From: Ktedonobacteraceae bacterium
GTDB taxonomy: Bacteria > Chloroflexota > Ktedonobacteria > Ktedonobacterales > Ktedonobacteraceae
Assembly (NCBI GenBank): GCA_014896635.1
Contig: JADBKA010000001.1
Location: 5,842-69,841, forward strand
Length of the DNA stretch: 64,000 bases
Direction of reading: 5' to 3'
Below, one piece after another: positions 36,525 through 44,402 of the stretch. Below the pieces are notes generated by a model. That model made no database searches and had not been told where the DNA came from. It was given only the letters and a program-made list of their open reading frames with translations. Made by a program: the position numbers and the translations under genes. Positions within the stretch are counted from its first letter, which is position 1. The number at the start of each line of letters is the position of its first letter.

Positions 36525-37478
36525 ATGAATGCTATTGCCCTTCAGAGCGAAGAAGCTCTGTTGCAGCGCCTGCGCAGGCAGCAGCTTGTCGAGTCCATCG
36601 AGCACATGAGTCCGGTCTACCTGGAAGGGATGAAGCGCATCCTCACCGTTTCAGCGGACACCGAACTGATCAGCTCACCCGCCTACTACCACGCCGCCAC
36701 TCACGCTCCCTCGCTCAACGCCTTTGGTTCCGCTGTTTCTATCATCCAGGATGAACTGGGACACGCCCATATCGCCTATCGCCTGCTGCGCGACCTCAAG
36801 GTCGATACCGAGCAGTTGATCTTTGAACGAGAGCCGCGCCATTTCAAGTATCCTTATGCCTTCGATGTCCCGCTTGATAGCTGGGTGGAACTGGTGGTTG
36901 CCAACGCCTTCTATGACCGCGCCGGCTATGTGCTGCTCAGCGATGTCTACCAGAGCACGACCTTCGGCCCCTGGAAGCGCGCGCTGGTCAAAGTGGATAG
37001 AGAAGAGACGTTCCACCTGCGACATGGTGAGCAGTGGATGCGCAGACTGAATAAGGATCGCGGCTGCCACGAGGAGCTTCAGCGCGCAGTTGACTGGATG
37101 TTTTTGCTGACCGTCGAATGGTTCGGCCTGCCCGACGATCTCAAGAAGCATACCGAGCAACTGGCCTACGGCTTCAAAGGCCACAGCAACGACGAGCTGC
37201 GCCAGATCTGGATGGCGACCGCCGTGCCGCTGTGCAACGAGCTGCAATTGAACGTACCGGCTCACTACGATGAGGCGCAGCAGAAATATGTCCTGGATTG
37301 CCCCTTCCCGGCCCACTTCGATGCAAAAAACAAGCGCTGGCTGCTCGAAGAGGGTGCCTGCACCTGGGACGATGTGATGAAACGCTGGAAGGCGCGCGGC
37401 CCCAAAAACGAGGAGTTTGTGGCCCTGATACAGCGCGGCAAGAAAGAGATGCTGCGCCTGCTGGAGCAAGAGGCATAA
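36525..37478 (+). CDS. paaA: Phenylacetyl-CoA epoxidase subunit PaaA
   Basis: Catalytic subunit of the oxygenase that epoxidises phenylacetyl-CoA. The 317-residue protein is ferritin-like. Two Glu-x2-His diiron motifs are seen, DELGHAHIAYRLL and REETFHLRHGEQWMRRL, with further acidic residues in the helices between. An AAGGAGAAAAG site precedes the ATG. It begins the order paaA-paaD-paaB-paaC. Length and motifs are full; a normal active site is expected. Confidence 0.95.
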   Translation: MNAIALQSEEALLQRLRRQQLVESIEHMSPVYLEGMKRILTVSADTELISSPAYYHAATHAPSLNAFGSAVSIIQDELGHAHIAYRLLRDLKVDTEQLIFEREPRHFKYPYAFDVPLDSWVELVVANAFYDRAGYVLLSDVYQSTTFGPWKRALVKVDREETFHLRHGEQWMRRLNKDRGCHEELQRAVDWMFLLTVEWFGLPDDLKKHTEQLAYGFKGHSNDELRQIWMATAVPLCNELQLNVPAHYDEAQQKYVLDCPFPAHFDAKNKRWLLEEGACTWDDVMKRWKARGPKNEEFVALIQRGKKEMLRLLEQEA

Positions 37479-37483
37479 TTGCC

Positions 37484-37837
37484 ATGACCACGACGTACCC
37501 GTCCCTGCGAACCACGCCGCCCGGTGATCAGTCCTGCCCCGCGCTGTGGGACGCGCTGCGCGAGGTGCTGGACCCGGAAATTCCTATCAGTGTGGTCGAT
37601 ATGGGCCTGATCGTCGCTATCAGCCAGCACAAAGGTGTCGTTGATCTCAAACTGACCTTCACTGCAATGGGCTGCCCGGCGACGGACTTCATCATGGACG
37701 ATATTCGCCAGCGCCTGCTGCGCGAGCCGGGCGTGGAACAGGTCAACATCGAGGTGGTGTGGGAACCGGTGTGGACGAAAGCGCGTCTGAGCGAAGAGGG
37801 CATTGAACTGCTGCGTACCTGGGGGATCTCGGCATGA
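37484..37837 (+). CDS. paaD: PaaD-like Fe-S/metal-cluster assembly protein lacking the zinc ribbon
   Basis: A 117-residue MIP18/DUF59 domain protein, probably helping mature the PaaA diiron site. The core motifs are LDPEIPISVVDMGLI and FTAMGCPATDFI (conserved Cys). Typical PaaD proteins have about 160 residues with a C-terminal zinc ribbon; here the protein ends after the DUF59 domain at GISA. The missing ribbon appears at the start of the enoyl-CoA hydratase four genes on. The start is ATG at 37484, five bases after the paaA stop, and the stop overlaps the paaB start (ATGA). Confidence 0.88.
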   Translation: MTTTYPSLRTTPPGDQSCPALWDALREVLDPEIPISVVDMGLIVAISQHKGVVDLKLTFTAMGCPATDFIMDDIRQRLLREPGVEQVNIEVVWEPVWTKARLSEEGIELLRTWGISA

Positions 37838-38103
37838 ATACGACGAATACGACAAATATCGTACCCGCAACGCCTGCACAAATGAGCGAGCAAAAACCCC
37901 GGCGCGAGGCGCTCAACGAAAGTCGCGTCTGGCTCGTTTTTGCTCGCCGTAAATATGAGGAGCCACTGCACGAGGTCGGCAATGTGATGGCCGACGATGT
38001 GGAACTGGCGCGCGTCTACGCTCGCAGCATCTATGATGAGTTCCCCTGGATTGAAATGGTGCTGGTGCCGCGCGAGAGCATTGTCAAAGTAATAGATGCA
38101 TAA
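37834..38103 (+). CDS. paaB: Phenylacetyl-CoA epoxidase subunit PaaB
   Basis: Small structural subunit that bridges PaaA-PaaC heterodimers. The 89 residues have a polar N-terminus of about 25 residues, then VWLVFARRKYEEPLHEVGNV and YARSIYDEFPWIEMVLVPR, diagnostic of PaaB. The ATG overlaps the paaD stop codon, which indicates translational coupling. The length is slightly below the usual 95. Confidence 0.92.
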   Translation: MNTTNTTNIVPATPAQMSEQKPRREALNESRVWLVFARRKYEEPLHEVGNVMADDVELARVYARSIYDEFPWIEMVLVPRESIVKVIDA

Positions 38104-38130
38104 CACGATATTTTATATGTGGATGATACA

Positions 38131-38886
38131 ATGAGTACAACGACCCGCATAGACAACTCGGCGTTGTTCGCCATGCTCTCCTCGCTGGCCGACAACAAGC
38201 AAGCGATTGGCCGACGCTACGCTTACTGGTGCAACGGTGCGCCAACATTGGAAGCGGCGGTAGCCGCTGCGGCCATGACACAGGACGAGCTGGGCCACGC
38301 GCGCACGCTCTATCCGCTGCTCGGCGATTTTGTGCAGGCCGAGGCCGATCCTGTCCAGATCGAGCCGGAGACGCGCACGCTGCACTATCATCTCGCCTTT
38401 CTGGACCACGAATTCGCGGGCTGGTCAGATTTTGTGGCGACCAACTTTCTGTTTGATAATGCGCTGACGACGTTCTTTGAGGCCGCGCAGAACTCCAGTT
38501 TTGAGCCGCTGCGCCAGCGTGCGCGCAAAATTATGCAGGAAGAGCGCGTTCACCAGGCACACGGCGAGGGCTGGTTGCGTCGCCTGGTGCAGGCCGGGGG
38601 CGCAGTGCGCAGGACGCTCGTGCAATCACTGGAACGGCTCTGGGATGAGACGCTCTGCTGGTTCGGCCCTGCCGGCGATCCGGTAATGCAGCGGCTCCAC
38701 CAAGAGGGCATCATTAATGCCCTGCCCGACGAACTGCGCAGTCGCTACCTGCACAGGATCATGCCCGCGCTTGCCGCGCTCGATCTTGAGGTGACGGCTG
38801 TCTTCGACACCGGCACAAAACGCTGGCAGCCGGGCAGATCGCTGCCCTGGGATCGCTGGAACGCCACCGCACGAAGATTCACTTGA
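38131..38886 (+). CDS. paaC: Phenylacetyl-CoA epoxidase subunit PaaC
   Basis: Non-catalytic ferritin-like partner of PaaA. The 251-residue protein has AMTQDELGHARTLYPLL and QEERVHQAHGEGWLRRL, the PaaC counterparts of the diiron helices, and ends WDRWNATARRF. A GTG at 38119 in the same frame would add four residues. The ATG is chosen although its ribosome-binding site (GTGGA) is weak. It follows paaB by 27 bases. PaaE, the reductase, is not encoded nearby. Confidence 0.92.
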   Translation: MSTTTRIDNSALFAMLSSLADNKQAIGRRYAYWCNGAPTLEAAVAAAAMTQDELGHARTLYPLLGDFVQAEADPVQIEPETRTLHYHLAFLDHEFAGWSDFVATNFLFDNALTTFFEAAQNSSFEPLRQRARKIMQEERVHQAHGEGWLRRLVQAGGAVRRTLVQSLERLWDETLCWFGPAGDPVMQRLHQEGIINALPDELRSRYLHRIMPALAALDLEVTAVFDTGTKRWQPGRSLPWDRWNATARRFT

Positions 38887-38926
38887 TGGAGATGAAAGAC
38901 GGAAAAAATGATAAGGGCAGGCGCAT

Positions 38927-39943
38927 ATGAGCATGGGATATAATGCAAACGATGGGCCAGCCCGCCGGGTGGCAGTCGCTTGCCCGTACTGCGGCTCAAC
39001 CAGCACAGAATTCTTTTCGCTGTTCGGTCAGCAGTTGCTGACGGTGCAGTATTATTGCAACGCCTGTCACACACCTTTTGAGCGTGTGAAGGACGATGAT
39101 GTCCTGTCCGATTATGCAGCACGAAAGGAAGATTCACTCATGACCACAACGACAGAAAAAACTCTGGTCAGATACAGCGTGACCGATGGCATCGCCGTCA
39201 TCGAACTTACCAATCCGCCGGCCAACACTTACAGCTACGAAATGATGCGCCAGCTTGACGAGGCCATTTTGCAGGCCCGCTTCGATGAGCAGGTGTACGT
39301 GCTGGTGGTACGCGGCCTGGGTGACCGCTTCTTCTGCGCGGGCGCCGATATCAGCATGCTTAACTCGCTCACGCCGGCTTACAAATACTATTTTTGCCTG
39401 CATGCCAATGAGACGCTGAACCGTCTTGAGCAGACACCGAAGCTGGTGATCGCGGCGCTCAATGGGCATACGGTTGGCGGCGGCCTGGAGATCGCGCTGG
39501 CCTGCGACATTCGTATTGCGCGACGCGGCGCCGGCAAGATCGGTCTGCCGGAAGTAAGCCTGGGGGTCCTGCCGGGTACGGGCGGCACTCAGCGCATGGC
39601 CCGCGCGCTACCGAAAAACAAGGCCATCGAAATGATGACCGAAGGCAAACTGATCAGTTTTGAAGAGGCGCTGGATCTCGGCCTGATCAACTATATCTAT
39701 GAGTCGGAAGGCTACTGGGAGAAGGTGATGGAATACGCGCGCTCGTTCTGCCCGCCTAACCGCGCCTCTCGTACTGTAGGCCGTATCAAGCGTGCGGTGC
39801 AGTCAGGCGCCGAGGTCGCCATCTCCGAGGGACTGGCGCTGGAACGCGAGTTGCAGCAGCTCTGCTTCCAGAGCGAGGACGCGAAAGAGGGCTTGACGGC
39901 ATATATAGAGAGACGTGAGCAGAAAAACTTTACGGGAAGATAG
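38927..39943 (+). CDS. PaaD-type zinc ribbon fused to an enoyl-CoA hydratase
   Basis: A 338-residue fusion. Residues 1-60 form a zinc ribbon with CPYC (Cys19/22) and CNAC (Cys44/47), spaced and worded like the C-terminal ribbon of PaaD. From residue 72 (MTTTTEKTLVRY) a full crotonase domain follows, with CAGADISML (oxyanion hole), GGGLEIALACDI (first catalytic Glu) and GLPEVSLGVLPGTGG (second). An AAAGGAAG sequence precedes the internal ATG at 39140, so a short hydratase-only product may also be made. It follows paaC by 40 bases. The enzyme probably acts as PaaF/PaaG in phenylacetate breakdown. Confidence 0.85.
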   Translation: MSMGYNANDGPARRVAVACPYCGSTSTEFFSLFGQQLLTVQYYCNACHTPFERVKDDDVLSDYAARKEDSLMTTTTEKTLVRYSVTDGIAVIELTNPPANTYSYEMMRQLDEAILQARFDEQVYVLVVRGLGDRFFCAGADISMLNSLTPAYKYYFCLHANETLNRLEQTPKLVIAALNGHTVGGGLEIALACDIRIARRGAGKIGLPEVSLGVLPGTGGTQRMARALPKNKAIEMMTEGKLISFEEALDLGLINYIYESEGYWEKVMEYARSFCPPNRASRTVGRIKRAVQSGAEVAISEGLALERELQQLCFQSEDAKEGLTAYIERREQKNFTGR

Positions 39944-39957
39944 GATAGCAAGCGTGT

Positions 39958-40560
39958 ATGCCAGGGGTGCATGTCAGGCAGCATAAAGAGATTCTCTGGC
40001 TGCTTCTCGATAAACCGCCGCTCAATCCTTTAACGGTGGAGATGCTAGATCTGCTGACAAAGGCTCTGCACAATGCTCTCAAGCACCCGCCGCGCCTGGT
40101 GGTAATTAGTGGTATGGGCGAACAGGCATTCTGCGTGGGCGTTGAGATGCCAGGTGATACCGAGGCGGAGCGTGCCAGGTTGCTGCTCGCAGCCAGAGAA
40201 ACCGCCACAGCCCTTGAAGCACTGCACGCGCAAAACATTCCTACCGTCGCATTGATCAAAGGCTATGCCTATGGTGCCGGCTGCGAACTGCTGTCATACT
40301 GTGACACGGTGATTGCGCGCGAGGATGCGACGTTTCGCTTGCCGGCAATCAATGCCAGAGTTTTTCCCGACGCCGTTTCTCTCAATCTGCCTGCCGCAAT
40401 CGGCAAGGAAACGACGACGCGCCTGATGCAGAGCGGGGAGACGCTCTCCGCTCGCCAGGCGATGCATCTGGGCCTGGTACATCAGGTGCTTGCTGCACGC
40501 CGTTTTCTGGCCGATACTGAGGAACTGCTGGTCATGCTGGCTGCACAGGTGTCTTTCTAA
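39958..40560 (+). CDS. Enoyl-CoA hydratase/isomerase family protein, short form
   Basis: A 200-residue crotonase-fold protein, about 60 residues shorter than usual because the C-terminal helices are reduced. It keeps an oxyanion-type FCVGVEMPG and the first catalytic position in GAGCELLSYCD. The second, normally a PE motif, reads LPAINARVFPD, so the Glu is replaced by Ala. It may be an isomerase-like or non-hydratase member, comparable to PaaG-type proteins. It is the last gene of the paa operon, 14 bases after the fusion gene. Confidence 0.8.
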   Translation: MPGVHVRQHKEILWLLLDKPPLNPLTVEMLDLLTKALHNALKHPPRLVVISGMGEQAFCVGVEMPGDTEAERARLLLAARETATALEALHAQNIPTVALIKGYAYGAGCELLSYCDTVIAREDATFRLPAINARVFPDAVSLNLPAAIGKETTTRLMQSGETLSARQAMHLGLVHQVLAARRFLADTEELLVMLAAQVSF

Positions 40561-40584
40561 GGAGGTGGACAGAACGAATGAAAA

Positions 40585-40645
40585 GTGGGGTCCAGGGGCG
40601 CCAGCCCCTGGCGGGGCATGGGGTGTCCCCATTTCCCCCTTTTTC
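40585..40645 (+). repeat. GC-rich interspersed repeat at the end of the paa operon (copy 1)
   Basis: Contains GGGGTCCAGGGGCGCCAGCC and CCCTGGCGGGG, then the hairpin ATGGGG-TGT-CCCCAT followed by TTCCCCCTTTTT. It probably works as a terminator. Related copies occur at 52981-53024 and 56675-56716. Confidence 0.7.
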
Positions 40646-40795
40646 TCAATTCTAAGGTCCACCTACTTAGTACAACAAAACTGCCCACGACCATGCCGTG
40701 TGGGAAGCAAGAGAAGGTGAAAGAACCCACATCATCGTGGGCTGAAATGTCTTCTCGTGTTTTGTGGCTGGCAGCGGCGCAAGGACTGGCGGGAT

Positions 40796-42478
40796 CTACC
40801 GATTCTCCAGTTCGATCCTGGTCAGTCTCTTGCTCACACGCTTCCGGGGAGACGCTGCCGCTGATGCTGCTGGTGATGGCGGTGCCGGAGGCAAACTTTC
40901 GGAACTGGCCGGTGGAACGGGAGTTTTATGCAAGGGCTGCTGCCAGGGTTGAGAAGGGGTCGGCGTCGAAGAGAGATCACTGCTGCTCTCCTCAAACTGA
41001 AATGACACCGTACCGAGATGGATCTCCTGGGCCAGTGCGCTCAGCTTGCGAGCCAGCGTATTGATCTCGCTGGCGAATTCGCCGGTCAGGCGAATGGTCT
41101 CAAGCAGCATCTCTTTTTCTCTGGCCGGTTCCGGCTGTGGCGAGAGGCGCAGCGGTTCCGATTGTCCTTGCCGGCCAGTAACGGGGCCAGTATCGGGCAG
41201 CGTTGCAACGGCTTTTGAGAGCCTGTTGAGCGTTTGTTGAATGGCCTCTGACCGCTTGAATGCCTGGCGCGCGAGCACGTTCAGCCGTTCTGTATCGGTC
41301 TGAGTACGCATCACGAAGCGGCGGAAGCGCCCGACTGTGAAATTAAAGGCGTTCGCCAGCATGCCGATGGGATCGCTGCTGACAGGCGCGCTGACGCGCA
41401 AATCGCCCGCGCTGACAATGCGCATATTGGAGAAGAGATGTTCCGCCGCGTTAGTGAGGGCATCGCGCTGGCGGCTTGTCTCTTCAAATAAGCGCGCGAT
41501 TGCTTCGAGCATTGCATTCACAGACTCGGAGACCTCGGCGATCTCATCGCGTCCGATGACAGTGACGCGGGCCGTGAGCTGGCCGTTCTCGACAGCCTGC
41601 GTCACGCGGCGAAGCTGTTGCAGCCTGCGAATGATCGTGCCGGAAAAGAACCAGCCAACCAGGCCGATAGCGAAAAAGGTCAGAACAGAACCGATAATCG
41701 TCATATAGAGCTGGCTCTGCTCTTCCACACGTGCCGCATCCTGAACGTAAGAGGCCAGGCGGCCATTGAACTGTATCAGAGAACGCAGCGCACTCAAAGC
41801 ATCAGCTTGCGTCGGTTCGCCCTGAACCTGCTCCAGGTGTTGCGCGGCGGCAACCTCGCCTGACGAAATATAGTTGAGTACCTGCTCCTGGGCAGTTCGA
41901 TAGACACGCCAGGTGCGCAGGGTACTGGCAGCAAGCGTTGTCTGGCGAGAAGCCTGGTTCGGGTGACCGGCCTGATCGAGCAGAGCGACCTGCTCATCAT
42001 GCTTGCTGAGGAGATCGTGAGTGAGGTAGTCGTTGAGGATGTGATCATACAGGGTTGCCAGGTTCTGCAATGCCTGCTTATTCGTCTTCAGCGTCTCCTG
42101 CGAAGGGTGAGGTTGCGCGGCGGCATCAAGGGTGACATGGACTGTGGAATTCATCAGTTGCAGATAGTTTGCAGCGGTGTTGAGCTTCGTATTGGCCTGT
42201 AAAAGGTTCTGGTAGAAAGCAGCCTGTCTGTCGAGGGTTTGCGCGCGTTGCAGGCCGATGATTCCCGTTACCAGCGCGGCCAGCAAAGCCGCGATGAGAA
42301 AACCCAGGATCAGGCGTCCCCCAATAGGCAGATCAAGCAAGAGATTACTTCTGGCTCTCGTCCGCCTGCGAATGCGTGGCAATGTCGCCTGGGCAGCAGG
42401 CGCGCCGGGGGAACGGGCTTGCATACCTGATTGGACCTGCCCTACCTGTCTTTGTGTGGGTGAATAGCTATTACGCAT
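40796..42478 (-). CDS. HAMP-domain membrane receptor-like protein without output domain
   Basis: A 560-residue protein. After a basic N-terminus of about 50 residues come a membrane helix (RLILGFLIAALLAALVTGII), a four-helix-bundle-type sensor region (about 75-265), a second membrane helix (MTIIGSVLTFFAIGLVGWFF) and a HAMP domain beginning RRLQQLRRVTQAVENGQL. A second HAMP-like stretch, helical coiled coil and a Pro/Ser-rich tail follow. No methyl-accepting signalling tip, kinase or cyclase is present. Its ATG overlaps the pstS stop (ATGCGTAA), so translation is coupled. It probably relays ligand status from the binding protein; the partner is unknown. Confidence 0.78.
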   Translation of the reverse strand: MRNSYSPTQRQVGQVQSGMQARSPGAPAAQATLPRIRRRTRARSNLLLDLPIGGRLILGFLIAALLAALVTGIIGLQRAQTLDRQAAFYQNLLQANTKLNTAANYLQLMNSTVHVTLDAAAQPHPSQETLKTNKQALQNLATLYDHILNDYLTHDLLSKHDEQVALLDQAGHPNQASRQTTLAASTLRTWRVYRTAQEQVLNYISSGEVAAAQHLEQVQGEPTQADALSALRSLIQFNGRLASYVQDAARVEEQSQLYMTIIGSVLTFFAIGLVGWFFSGTIIRRLQQLRRVTQAVENGQLTARVTVIGRDEIAEVSESVNAMLEAIARLFEETSRQRDALTNAAEHLFSNMRIVSAGDLRVSAPVSSDPIGMLANAFNFTVGRFRRFVMRTQTDTERLNVLARQAFKRSEAIQQTLNRLSKAVATLPDTGPVTGRQGQSEPLRLSPQPEPAREKEMLLETIRLTGEFASEINTLARKLSALAQEIHLGTVSFQFEESSSDLSSTPTPSQPWQQPLHKTPVPPASSESLPPAPPSPAASAAASPRKRVSKRLTRIELENR

Positions 42479-43391
42479 GCGAAAACTCCTTCCCCACGCC
42501 GGAAAGCTTCATGTTGGCGATGGGGATATAGCCCATTTTCTGAGCTTGCTGTTGCACTTCAGGGGTAAGCATAAAGTCCAGGAACGAGTTTAGCAGCGCA
42601 TTATCATCGCCGAGCGTATACATGTGTTCGTAGCTCCAGTATGTATAAGCGCCTGAGGCGATGTTCTGCTGCGTTGCCATCTTGCCGTCAATCGCAATGG
42701 CCCGCACGCTGGAATCGACATACGCCAGGCCCAGGTAGCCGATGGCGCCCGGCGTGTGCGCGACCTTATCGCGTACATCGGTAGACGAGTCGTTTTTGAG
42801 CAGCGTCCCGATCTCGTCCCGTCCATCGAGCACATATTTACGGAAAGTGGCGCGCGTGCCAGAACTGGCCGGGCGCACTATCGGCACAATCGGGAGATCA
42901 GGGCCCCCCACCTCTCGCCAGTTGCGAATTTTACCGGTAGAGTAAATGTCAATAATTTGTTGCCGAGTGAGAGAAGTAACCGTGACGCCGGGGCCTGTGA
43001 CCATTGTGAAAGGCACAACGCAGACGATGTGATCGGTCATGCGCGGATCGGGGTAGAGGGCGGGGTCGGCGTAAATATCAGAACTGCCGATGTCGGCTTT
43101 CTGGCTCGCTACCGCCTGTAATCCTGTGATACTCCCCCCACCCCGCACTTCGATGCTAACAGCAGGGTACTTCTTCTGGTACATCTCGGCGGCGGCGGTG
43201 ACCAGTGGCTGCAAAGCCGTTGAGCCGACGGCCAGGATATGCCCGCCAGGCTCCTCTTTCGCAGGAGTGATGCTGGGGCCTGTACATCCGGTGAACAGTA
43301 TGACGACCAGCATTGAGATTAATGGTAAGATTGGCCATCGCTTCTGCTGTGTGCGCCGTGTGCAGGAAACGCGAGAAAATAATTGATACAT
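42471..43391 (-). CDS. pstS: PstS-like phosphate-binding lipoprotein
   Basis: A 306-residue extracytoplasmic solute-binding protein. The signal peptide ends with lipobox LFTGC (Cys about 36). The ligand motifs of the phosphate family are present: VGSTALQPLVTAAAE, VRGGGSITGLQAV, IGSSDI and RPASSGTRATFRKYV. PstC, PstA and PstB genes are absent nearby. Instead the gene overlaps by 8 bases a HAMP receptor-like gene. It may therefore serve sensing rather than transport; this is inference from context. Confidence 0.88.
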   Translation of the reverse strand: MYQLFSRVSCTRRTQQKRWPILPLISMLVVILFTGCTGPSITPAKEEPGGHILAVGSTALQPLVTAAAEMYQKKYPAVSIEVRGGGSITGLQAVASQKADIGSSDIYADPALYPDPRMTDHIVCVVPFTMVTGPGVTVTSLTRQQIIDIYSTGKIRNWREVGGPDLPIVPIVRPASSGTRATFRKYVLDGRDEIGTLLKNDSSTDVRDKVAHTPGAIGYLGLAYVDSSVRAIAIDGKMATQQNIASGAYTYWSYEHMYTLGDDNALLNSFLDFMLTPEVQQQAQKMGYIPIANMKLSGVGKEFSHA

Positions 43392-43612
43392 AAGAACCGG
43401 GTCCTCTATATCACCTTGCCTTTATGAAGAACAGACTGTGCTATGGCGCTGGCTTCTGATAGAGATAGAGCAGATAGCCAGCCTACGCTCTGGAATCAAG
43501 TATGCTCTATCAAGTTTAAGTGACTGTTAAGATCCAGTTTTTCCACCCGAATGGTTGCTTCTGCAAAGGGTCCAGGTAACCATGCTGCAAGCGGTACAAA
43601 ACTCGTGATCCA

Positions 43613-43621
43613 TGTTATAAT
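43613..43621 (+). promoter_or_regulatory. Extended -10 promoter of the HAS-HerA genes
   Basis: TGTTATAAT, an exact -10 with the TGn extension, 68 bases before the ATG at 43689. No clear -35 is present, as is usual for extended -10 promoters. Confidence 0.55.
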
Positions 43622-43688
43622 GTTTGACAGGCCAGCCAGGCTCCCCTGGACTTGCAAACTGATTGCTGTTTCGCATCGAGGATAGCTT

Positions 43689-44402
43689 ATGATTATTGGG
43701 AAGATCGTCAAATCGGACTCGCATATCAACTATGTCTGTCAGATCTACGGTCCTCATGAGGTGGAAGTGCAGCCCGCGCCCACCGATTATGCTTTCGGGC
43801 GCTTCGTCCGCATCGCCGTTCGCTCCAGCCAGGCTGAAGATCCCGATGTGGCGCTCAATCGCGCGCTTGGCATTCATCTTGAGCCGATCACCTATGCGGT
43901 CGGCGTGATCTACGATACAATCCTGGTCAATCCGGCCTATGGTTCGCTTGGCCCGCGCCTCTCGAACGAGACGCAGGTGGAACTCTTCTCGCCCGACTAT
44001 ATTTCTGAAAAGGCTGTGATGATCTATGTGATGGTCCTGGGGATGATGGAGCAGCGTCCGGCAGCGCCTGGAACGGGGGACGGCAGACCTGAGACGCTAG
44101 CAACCATGCATGGTATTCCTCTGCTCTCATTAGAGCTGGGGAGCGAGATTGAGACGATGACCGATGAGGACGTGCGCGCATTCCACTTCTTTCGAGATGG
44201 TCCGGCGGGACCGGGCCGGCAGGAGCCTTACCTGCACATGGGCTATCTGCCGCACATCATCGCGCAGCGCAACAGCCTGCTGCCGATGGTCACATTGCAG
44301 ATCATCGAGCAGCTTGAGCGACTCTTCCCACAGAATCGCGCCCTGCTCTCTATTGTGAAACGCAACTTCGCCTGGCGTCTGAAAGTCGAAACAACGGGCT
44401 AA
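43689..44402 (+). CDS. HAS-barrel-like partner of HerA
   Basis: A 237-residue soluble protein. The first 60 residues (IIGKIVKSDSHINYVCQIYG) form a small beta-barrel like the N-terminal HAS domain of HerA ATPases. The rest is mixed and not recognised, with a conserved-looking ETMTDEDVRAFHFF and a helical C-terminus. The stop TAA overlaps the HerA start by one base (TAATG), a clear coupling. NurA, the usual nuclease partner, is not evident, and this protein does not show its Asp/Glu motifs. The role is probably in HerA assembly. Confidence 0.65.
   Translation: MIIGKIVKSDSHINYVCQIYGPHEVEVQPAPTDYAFGRFVRIAVRSSQAEDPDVALNRALGIHLEPITYAVGVIYDTILVNPAYGSLGPRLSNETQVELFSPDYISEKAVMIYVMVLGMMEQRPAAPGTGDGRPETLATMHGIPLLSLELGSEIETMTDEDVRAFHFFRDGPAGPGRQEPYLHMGYLPHIIAQRNSLLPMVTLQIIEQLERLFPQNRALLSIVKRNFAWRLKVETTG

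Noticed and set aside
36675..37469. 264-codon minus-strand frame opposite paaA
   Set aside because: PaaA motifs are intact on the plus strand and the antisense frame has no start signal or family.
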